Assembly: GCF_000828915.1 (NCBI RefSeq)
Contig: NZ_AP014569.1
Location: 1,054,001-1,118,000 of the forward strand
Length of the DNA: 64,000 nt
Reading direction: 5' to 3'
Origin: Serpentinimonas maccroryi
GTDB taxonomy: Bacteria; Pseudomonadota; Gammaproteobacteria; Burkholderiales; Burkholderiaceae_C
The position numbers and the translations under genes were made by a program. Of the stretch, positions 58,137-64,000 are shown one piece after another (the stretch's first letter is position 1; each line of letters begins with the position of its first letter). Under the pieces are notes generated by a model. That model had not been told where the DNA came from, made no database searches, and was given only the letters and a program-made list of their open reading frames with translations.

Positions 58137-60722
58137 CTACTGCGCCGCCGCGCGCAGCGTCTGCACCACCGGTGTGCGCAGCACGGCGCGCAGTCCGGCC
58201 CAGCCGGCGGCCAGCGCCAGCGCGGCCCCGGCCAGCGCGCCGGCGGCGGGCGTCCACAGCGCCGGCGTCCAGTCAAAGCCAAACACCCAGCGCGCCAGCG
58301 CCCAGTTGATGGCCAGCGCCGCCAATGCCGCCAGCAGCCCGGCCAGCAGGCCGATACCGGCCAATTCGGCCCGCTGCACGCGCCGCAGCAGAGCGGTTTG
58401 GGCGCCCAGGGCGCGCAAAATGGCGTACTCACGCTCGCGCTCGGCGCGTGTGGCGCCGATGGCGGCAAACAGCACCACCAGCCCAGCGGCGAGCGCAAAG
58501 GCAAACAAAAACTCCACCGCGCGGCTGACTTGCGCGAGCACCTGCTGCAGCTGCGCCAGCGTGGCGCTCAGGTCAATCAGCGTGATGTTGGGGTAATCGC
58601 GCACGAGCTCGGCGTCGAAGCCGGCTGCGACGGGGGCGCGAAAGGCGCTCAGGTAGGTCACGGGCACCTCGGGCAGTTGTGACACCGGGAACAGCACAAA
58701 AAAGTTGGCGCGCATCGACGACCAATCGACTTCGCGCAAGCTGCTGATGCGCGCCTGCACCGGCACGCCGGCGATCTCGAACGTGAGCCGGTCGCCCAGT
58801 TGCAGGCCTAGGTCTTCGGCTAGGCCGTCTTCCACGCTGATGCTGCCTGGCTCCTCGGGCTGCCAGCGCCCGGCGACGATGGCGTTGTGGCTGGGCGGCT
58901 GCGCGCTGTGCGAGAGGTTGAACTCGCGCTCGGCCAAGCGGCGGCCGCGGTCGGTGGGCAGCGCCGCTAGGTCTATGGGCTGGTCGTTGATGGCCACCAG
59001 CCGGCCGCGAAACATCGGGTACCAGTCGAAGCGCTCGAGGCCCTGCGCGCGCAAGCTGGCCTGAAAGGCCTCGGCTTGGTCGGGCTGGATGTTGATGGCA
59101 AAGCGGTTCGGGGCATCGGGCGGTGTGGCTTGCTGCCAGCTGCTGATGAGGTCGGTGCGCAGCAGCACCAGCAGCAGCAGGGCCATCAGCCCGATGGCCA
59201 GGGCGCTGATTTGCAGCACCGCATACGCTGGCCGGGCCGCGATCTGGCGCGTGGCTAGGCGCAGCCAAGTCGGGGCCGTGGCTTCGTTGACCCAGCGCCG
59301 CAGCAGGCGCACCGCGCCAAAGCTGGCCGCAGCAAACAGCGCCGCCGCCAGCGCCACGCCACCCAACGCGATCAGGCCCAGCCTTAGGTCTGGGCTCACG
59401 GCCAACAGCAAGGCGGCAAACCCCAGCCCACCCAACAGCAACACACCGAGCGAGGCCGGCTTGATGCCGCCGACTTCGCGCCGAATCACGCGCAGCGGCG
59501 GCACCTGCGCCAGCTGCAGCACCGGCGGCAGCCCAAAGGCGAGCATCAGCGTCAGGCCCACCCCTAGGCCAAACAGCGCCGGCCAGGCGCTGGGTGGCGG
59601 CAGCTCGGCGCGCAGCAGCTCGGCCAGCAAGAGCACGAAGCCGTGGTGCAACAGATAGCCCAGCAGCACCCCGATCACGCCCGCCAACAGACCGACGAGC
59701 ACGAACGACAGCGCATAGGCGCGCGCCATGGTGGCCTGCGACAGACCGAGCACGCGCAGCATGGCGCAGCTGTCGAGGTGGCGCGTGGCATAGACCCGCG
59801 CCGCAATCGACACCGCCACCGCACACAGCAGCGCCGCCAGCAGCGCCACCAGCCCCAAGAACTGCTCGGCGCGCTCCAGCGTTTGTTGCAGCTCGGGGCG
59901 CCCGGCCTCGAACGATTCGAGCTGCGCCCCGCGCACGCCGCTGCGCTCGAGCTCGGTTTGCGCCCAAGCGGTGTATTGCTGCACGGCTGCGTCGGGCCCG
60001 GCCAGCACCAGCCGGTAGCTCACCCGGCTGGCCGGTTGCAGCAGCCCAGTGGCGGTTAAATCGCTTTGGTGCAGCAGCACCCGCGGCTGCAGGCTCATGA
60101 AGCCGCCGCCGCGGTCGGGCTCGAGCACGATCAGGCGTTCGATCGTCAGGCGGCTGTCGCCCAACCACAGCGCCTGCCCCACTTGCACCCCCAGCCCGGC
60201 CAGCAGGGCCGGATCGACCCAGACCGTGCCCGGGCGCGGCACCTCGGTGGTGGCCTGCCCGGCATCGCCCGGCGCCAGGCCCACCAGCAGCTGGCCGCGC
60301 AGCGGGTAGTTGTCTTGCACCGCCTTGAGCGCCACCAGCCGGGCGGCGCCGCCTTGGGCGTCGTCGGCGCGCGCCATGGTCGGAAAGCCCAGGTGCTGCG
60401 TCAGCTCCAGACCCAGCGCCTGCGCCTGCTGCACGAAGGCGGCGGGCAAGGGTTGGTCGCTGCGCACCACCGCGTCGCCGCCCAGCAGATGGCGCGCATC
60501 GCGCTGCAAACCCTGCTGCAGCCGGTCGGCAAAAAAGCCTACCGCCGTGAGCGCCGACACCGCCAAGGCCACGGCCAGCAACAGCAGGTGCAGCTCGCCG
60601 GCGCGGGCGTCGCGGCGCAGCGCGCGCCAGCCTATGGCCCAAAAGGAGGCGGGGCGGGTGGCGGGTGGCTGAGCGGGCTTGGGCAAAGGCTCAGAAGCAG
60701 GGGCAGGGGCTTGGGGGTTCAT
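58137..60722 (-). CDS. FtsX-like ABC transporter permease (YbbP/LolC-type)
   Basis: 861 residues with the duplicated FtsX/MacB permease layout: an N-terminal membrane segment (about 40-65), a large periplasmic domain, three central membrane segments (about 285-420), further membrane segments near 430-535, a second periplasmic domain, and three C-terminal helices (about 740-850). It resembles E. coli YbbP, predicted to export or extract a lipid or peptide with the ATPase YbbA. No ATPase gene is adjacent in this window, and upstream (rightward) lies the acyl-CoA synthetase gene. The end of the gene is 21 bases from the last GTTGCAGAGTAA copy. Confidence 0.88.
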   Translation of the reverse strand: MNPQAPAPASEPLPKPAQPPATRPASFWAIGWRALRRDARAGELHLLLLAVALAVSALTAVGFFADRLQQGLQRDARHLLGGDAVVRSDQPLPAAFVQQAQALGLELTQHLGFPTMARADDAQGGAARLVALKAVQDNYPLRGQLLVGLAPGDAGQATTEVPRPGTVWVDPALLAGLGVQVGQALWLGDSRLTIERLIVLEPDRGGGFMSLQPRVLLHQSDLTATGLLQPASRVSYRLVLAGPDAAVQQYTAWAQTELERSGVRGAQLESFEAGRPELQQTLERAEQFLGLVALLAALLCAVAVSIAARVYATRHLDSCAMLRVLGLSQATMARAYALSFVLVGLLAGVIGVLLGYLLHHGFVLLLAELLRAELPPPSAWPALFGLGVGLTLMLAFGLPPVLQLAQVPPLRVIRREVGGIKPASLGVLLLGGLGFAALLLAVSPDLRLGLIALGGVALAAALFAAASFGAVRLLRRWVNEATAPTWLRLATRQIAARPAYAVLQISALAIGLMALLLLVLLRTDLISSWQQATPPDAPNRFAINIQPDQAEAFQASLRAQGLERFDWYPMFRGRLVAINDQPIDLAALPTDRGRRLAEREFNLSHSAQPPSHNAIVAGRWQPEEPGSISVEDGLAEDLGLQLGDRLTFEIAGVPVQARISSLREVDWSSMRANFFVLFPVSQLPEVPVTYLSAFRAPVAAGFDAELVRDYPNITLIDLSATLAQLQQVLAQVSRAVEFLFAFALAAGLVVLFAAIGATRAEREREYAILRALGAQTALLRRVQRAELAGIGLLAGLLAALAALAINWALARWVFGFDWTPALWTPAAGALAGAALALAAGWAGLRAVLRTPVVQTLRAAAQ

Positions 60723-60840
60723 GAGCCCCAGAGCCTAACCCAAAGCGCATACCCGAGGGGCAAGCGAGGCTGCAGAGGAATCGACTAGTCGCCTCCAAAC
60801 AACGCCTGCCAGCGGGGGGTGCTGGAGCAGTAGCCGGGGG

Positions 60841-60937
60841 GGGTGGTTGCCGGGGTGGTTGCTAGAGAGGGTGGTTGCTAGGCTGATCGCCAAGGTGGTT
60901 GCCAAGCTGCTTGCCAAGCTGCTTGCCGCGGCGGGCA
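60841..60937. repeat. Degenerate tandem GGTGGTTGCC-type repeats
   Basis: About seven imperfect units of 12-15 bp: GGTGGTTGCC, GGTGGTTGCT (twice), GCTGATCGCC, GGTGGTTGCC, GCTGCTTGCC (twice), separated by short A/G-rich links. They fill half of the 217-bp gap between the permease start and the end of the acyl-CoA synthetase gene. No conserved ORF is seen in the gap; short reading frames there merely translate the repeat. Confidence 0.8.
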
Positions 60938-60939
60938 GC

Positions 60940-62751
60940 CTAGCCCCGCTGCGCCCTCTCCTCTTCTTGCAGCCGCAGCAGGCGGCGCTGCACCTTGCCG
61001 CTGCTGGTCATGGGCAGGGCGTCGATGAACTCGATCTCTTTGGGGTACTCGTAGGGCGCTAGCCGCTGCCTGACGTGCGCTTGCAGCTCGGCCACCAGCG
61101 CCGGGTCGAACGCTTGCTCCGGGTTGATGCAGCGCGCGCGCTGCTGCGCCGCCTCGTGCGCCAGCACCAAGTAGGCCTTGACCAAGGCGCCGCGCTGCGC
61201 GTCGGGTTTGGGCACCACGGCGGCGTAGAGCACGGCGGGGTGCTTGATCAGGCAGTTCTCGATCTCACCCGGCCCGATGCGGTATCCGGCCGACTTGAAC
61301 ATGTCGTCGGCGCGACCTTGGTACCACAGGTAGCCGTCGGCGTCGCGCACGGCCAAGTCGCCGGTGCGGCACCAGCTCGAGGCCGGGTCGGCGCTGAACT
61401 TGGCGCGCGTGGCCCCGGGGTTGTTCCAGTAGCCCAGAAAGAACACCGGGTCGGGCACGCCGTGCCGGTCCAGCCGGTGCACCGCCACCTCGCCGATCTC
61501 CCCTTGGGCGCATTCGTGGCCTTGCTCGTCGAGCAGCGCCACCCGGTGGCCGGGGTAGGCGCGGCCCATGCTGCCGGGGCGCGCCGGCCACAGGCGCGCG
61601 CAGTTGCCCACCACGTAGTTGATTTCGGTCTGGCCAAACATCTCGTTGAGCGTCACGCCGAGCTGCTGGCGGCAGTAGTCGAACACCGCATCGCCCACCG
61701 CTTCGCCCGCGCTCATGATGGCCTGCAGGCGCAGCCGGTAGAGCTGGCGCGGCTGTGGGCAGTCTTTCATCATGGCCTTGAGCGCGGTCGGGAACAAAAA
61801 GGTGTGCGTGACGCGGTGCCGTTGCAGCAGCGCAAAGGCCGTCGCCGCCGCAAAGCGCCCGTTCCAAGCCACGATCGGGCGGCCAAAATACAGCGTCGGC
61901 AACAAGGCATCGAGCAAGCCCCCGGTCCAAGCCCAGTCGGCCGGGCTCCAGAACACCGCCTGCGAGGGCGTGCTGGCCCCGTGGGGGTCAAAGCCAAACC
62001 AGTTCTGGCTGCAAATGAAGCCGCTCAGGTTGCCGATCAGGGCCCGGTGCGGGATCAGCGCGCCCTTGGGGTTGCCGGTGGTGCCGCTGGTGTAGATCAG
62101 CAGCGCCGGGTCTTCGGCGCGGGTGTGCACCAGCGCGCATTCGGCGCTCGCCGCCTCCTGGACCGCAGCCCAGTCGATGACCTCGGGGTCTAGCGCCCCA
62201 GTCAGGCCCAGCACGTGGCGCAGCGCCGGGCACTGGGCGCGCAAAGCCTGCACCAGCGCGCCGCTGTGCTGGTCCACCAGCGCCACGCTGGCGGCGCTGT
62301 CTTGCAGCCGATACTCCAGTGCCTCGGGGCCAAACAGCTGCGACAGCGGCACCGCCACCGCCCCCAGCTGCAGCACCGCGATGTAGGCGACGGCGGTCTC
62401 GAAGCGCTGCGGCAGCGCGATCGCCACCCGCTCGCCGCGCCGCACCCCGAGCAAGCGCAAGCCGTTCGAGAGCCGATTCGCGGCCTGCTGCAGCTCGGCG
62501 TAGCTGTGGTGGCGCGGCTGGGCGCAGTCGGGGCCGTCGGCGATCACGGCGGTCTCGCTGGCGGTCTGCGCCTGCTCGGCCCAGCGCCGCGAGCAGGCTT
62601 GGGCGATGTTGAAAAACTCCGGCACCTGCCAGTGAAAATCGGCGTGCACGGCGGCGTAGGAATCGGTTTGGGGCGGCTGTTTGGCCGCTCGGGTCGTAGT
62701 CGATTGCTCGGGTTTTGTGCGTGGCTTGTCCGCTGTTTGACACCTAGGCAT
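60940..62751 (-). CDS. AMP-binding acyl-CoA synthetase
   Basis: 603-residue adenylate-forming enzyme: A3 motif YTSGTTGNPKGAL near 226, A5-type NEMFGQTE near 410, A7 TGDLAVRDADGYLWYQGRADD near 480-500, and the C-terminal catalytic lysine in TSSGKVQRR near 585. The layout (FNIAQACSRRWAE at the start of the domain) is that of medium-chain or acetyl/propionyl-type acyl-CoA synthetases; acyl length not predictable. A cagga ribosome site precedes ATG 62751. The N-terminal 35 residues, rich in Thr/Lys/Gln, are non-conserved. Divergent from the hydrolase with 25 bases between the starts. Confidence 0.88.
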   Translation of the reverse strand: MPRCQTADKPRTKPEQSTTTRAAKQPPQTDSYAAVHADFHWQVPEFFNIAQACSRRWAEQAQTASETAVIADGPDCAQPRHHSYAELQQAANRLSNGLRLLGVRRGERVAIALPQRFETAVAYIAVLQLGAVAVPLSQLFGPEALEYRLQDSAASVALVDQHSGALVQALRAQCPALRHVLGLTGALDPEVIDWAAVQEAASAECALVHTRAEDPALLIYTSGTTGNPKGALIPHRALIGNLSGFICSQNWFGFDPHGASTPSQAVFWSPADWAWTGGLLDALLPTLYFGRPIVAWNGRFAAATAFALLQRHRVTHTFLFPTALKAMMKDCPQPRQLYRLRLQAIMSAGEAVGDAVFDYCRQQLGVTLNEMFGQTEINYVVGNCARLWPARPGSMGRAYPGHRVALLDEQGHECAQGEIGEVAVHRLDRHGVPDPVFFLGYWNNPGATRAKFSADPASSWCRTGDLAVRDADGYLWYQGRADDMFKSAGYRIGPGEIENCLIKHPAVLYAAVVPKPDAQRGALVKAYLVLAHEAAQQRARCINPEQAFDPALVAELQAHVRQRLAPYEYPKEIEFIDALPMTSSGKVQRRLLRLQEEERAQRG

Positions 62752-62776
62752 GGCTGGTCTCCTGATAATCCCTGCA

Positions 62777-63760
62777 ATGTACTCAATCCGCCACCCCAGC
62801 CACAGCCTGTATTTGCCCCTGCGTGGGTTCCGCCACCACCTGCGCCAGTGGGGCCAGCACCGGCCGGACGCCACGCCGCTGCTGCTGTTGCACGGCTGGA
62901 TGGATGTCTCGGCCTCGTGGCAGTTCATGGTCGATGCCCTGCCCCCTGCTTGGTTGGCCGAGCGCCTGATCGTTGCCCCAGACTGGCGCGGCTTTGGCCA
63001 CTCGCGCCCGCTGGAGTGCGCCACCGCCTCCGACCCGCTCGCCTACGGCAGCGCCGACCACTACCAGTTTGCCGACTATCTGGCCGACCTCGACGCCCTG
63101 ATCGCGCACCTCAACGCCGAGCTGGGCCGCCCCGCCGGGGCTGCCTTCGACGTGGTGGGCCACAGCATGGGAGGCAACGTGGCCATGCTCTACGCCGGCG
63201 TGAGGCCGGCGCTGGTGCGCCGCCTGGTGAACGTGGAAGGCTTTGGCATGCCAGCCAGCCAGCCCGAGCAAGCCCCGCAGCGCTACGCGCGCTGGCTCGA
63301 TGAAATCGACGCACTGCGCCAGGGCACGCTGGCGCTCAAAAGCTACACCGGCGCGCAAGCCGTGGCGCAGCGCTTGCGCAAAACCAACCCCCGCCTCGCA
63401 CCCGAGAAATCCGACTGGTTGGCCAGCCATTGGGCCGCGCCCGACGCCAGCGGCCAGTGGCAGGTGCTGGGCCATGCGGCGCACAAAATCGTCAACCCGC
63501 ACCTGTACCGGGCCGACGAGGTGCTGGCGGTTTGGCGCTGCATCCGCGCTCCGCTGCTGGTGGTCGAGGCCCAAGCCGACAGCCTAGGCCAGTGGTACCG
63601 CCAAGGCGAATACACCCGCGACCAGTTCCACCAGCGCCTGCAAGCCGCGCAGCCCCAGTGCCGCATCGAGCAGTTGCCCGACGCCGGCCACATGCTGCAC
63701 CACGACCAACCGGCGGCCTTGGCCGCTTTGTTGCAGGCATTTTTTGCCGATGGGGCCTGA
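62777..63760 (+). CDS. Alpha/beta hydrolase
   Basis: 327-residue serine hydrolase: oxyanion region LLLHGWMD near 36-43, PDWRGFGHS near 68-76, nucleophile S130 in VVGHSMGGN, acid in the VVEAQAD segment near 270, and His in DAGHMLHHDQP near 303. No signal peptide. The frame also opens at ATG 62750, which shares the palindromic CATG with the divergent synthetase start; ATG 62777 fits the start of similarity better. Substrate unknown; proximity to an acyl-CoA synthetase makes an ester or acyl substrate plausible. Confidence 0.85.
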   Translation: MYSIRHPSHSLYLPLRGFRHHLRQWGQHRPDATPLLLLHGWMDVSASWQFMVDALPPAWLAERLIVAPDWRGFGHSRPLECATASDPLAYGSADHYQFADYLADLDALIAHLNAELGRPAGAAFDVVGHSMGGNVAMLYAGVRPALVRRLVNVEGFGMPASQPEQAPQRYARWLDEIDALRQGTLALKSYTGAQAVAQRLRKTNPRLAPEKSDWLASHWAAPDASGQWQVLGHAAHKIVNPHLYRADEVLAVWRCIRAPLLVVEAQADSLGQWYRQGEYTRDQFHQRLQAAQPQCRIEQLPDAGHMLHHDQPAALAALLQAFFADGA

Positions 63761-63849
63761 GAGGGCAGCCTGCGGAGGCCTTTGGCGCGGCAGCGGCGCT
63801 TGCCGCATGAGAAAATGCGCGTTTTACCCGAATGCCCACGCCACCGATC

Positions 63850-64000
63850 ATGGATGCCGAACAACAAAACGCCCTCTCTGCCCTGCTTGCCGACCTGAGC
63901 GCGCGCACGCTCGAGCTGCGGAGGTATCTTTGACTACGATGCCAAAGCCCTGAAACTGTCCGAAGTCGAAAGCGCGCTCGAAGACCCGACGGTCTGGAAC
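63850..64000 (+). CDS. prfB: Peptide chain release factor 2 (partial, +1 frameshift)
   Basis: 5' end of RF2, which terminates translation at TGA and TAA; the gene runs off the right edge. The first frame from ATG 63850 gives 27 residues ending ...LELRRYL then TGA at 63931-63933. A +1 shift at CTT TGA C continues as DYDAKALKLSEVES..., the standard start of the RF2 helical domain. A Shine-Dalgarno-like GGAGG at 63920-63924 sits just before the shift site. The frame change is therefore not an error but the autoregulatory site. Confidence 0.93.
63920..63934 (+). promoter_or_regulatory. prfB: Programmed +1 frameshift site of prfB
   Basis: GGAGG (63920-63924), three bases, then CTT TGA C (63928-63934) reproduce the layout known from E. 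coli prfB (internal Shine-Dalgarno-like element, slippery CUU, in-frame UGA, following C). Low RF2 slows reading of TGA and lets the ribosome slip +1, raising RF2 synthesis. Confidence 0.93.

Noticed and set aside
60847-61062. Small 71-codon gene in the gap right of the permease
   Set aside because: Its first part only translates the degenerate repeat, and its end overlaps the 3' end of the acyl-CoA synthetase gene on the other strand.
63850-63933. Short 27-codon gene or frameshifted pseudogene at the right edge
   Set aside because: The shift occurs exactly at the RF2 programmed frameshift signal and the +1 frame continues as RF2.

Overview
The window is GC-rich, tightly packed chromosomal DNA with about 90 percent coding content. 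Gene content and order point to a betaproteobacterium of the Burkholderiales, probably Comamonadaceae. Supporting blocks are nirB-nirD-nasA-ybiB-cobA, exbB-exbD-lpxK-(Trm112)-kdsB-adk, guaB-guaA beside a DUF4124 gene, rnfH-ratA divergent from smpB, and a HexR-type Entner-Doudoroff regulon. The genus cannot be fixed from sequence alone. I saw no rRNA, tRNA, insertion sequence, prophage or CRISPR array.

Layout. 1-7327: assimilatory nitrate and nitrite reduction (nirB cut by the left edge, nirD, nasA) with ybiB and the siroheme-route gene cobA. 7493-13731: ispH-fkpB, radC, peroxide defence (ahpC, ahpF) and an mmsA gene carrying an in-frame 9-bp minisatellite. 13883-22440: bacterioferritin, a PP2C-type phosphatase, guaBA, rnfH-ratA, smpB, sodB and xseA. 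22728-26912: the exbBD-lpxK-kdsB-adk envelope cluster. 26954-30936: asparaginase, an extradiol dioxygenase, aroE and tal.

30943-52731 is the most distinctive part, a roughly 22-kb sugar-catabolism island. A CUT1 glucose-type ABC transporter operon (gtsABC-like genes, a MalK-type ATPase, a Gfo/Idh/MocA oxidoreductase and glk) diverges from a two-component system. A CUT2 fructose/ribose-type ABC system follows. Its binding protein, permease and PfkB kinase face right, while its ATPase, a FucU/RbsD mutarotase and a ROK repressor face left. The run zwf-pgl-edd-eda-pgi then carries glucose 6-phosphate through the Entner-Doudoroff route, and ppc adds anaplerosis. Three candidate operator regions match the three local regulator types: a perfect HexR palindrome before zwf, a ROK-like palindrome between the divergent CUT2 genes, and 19-bp direct repeats between the glucose operon and the response-regulator gene.

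55560-64000: a glutathione transferase, an accessory-looking AlbA_2/Schlafen-type ATP-binding protein followed by three copies of a 12-bp repeat, a large FtsX-type permease, an acyl-CoA synthetase divergent from an alpha/beta hydrolase, and the first part of prfB with its programmed +1 frameshift site. Intergenic gaps are all under 300 bp. The gap between xseA and exbB is AT-rich and holds two DnaA-box-like 9-mers.
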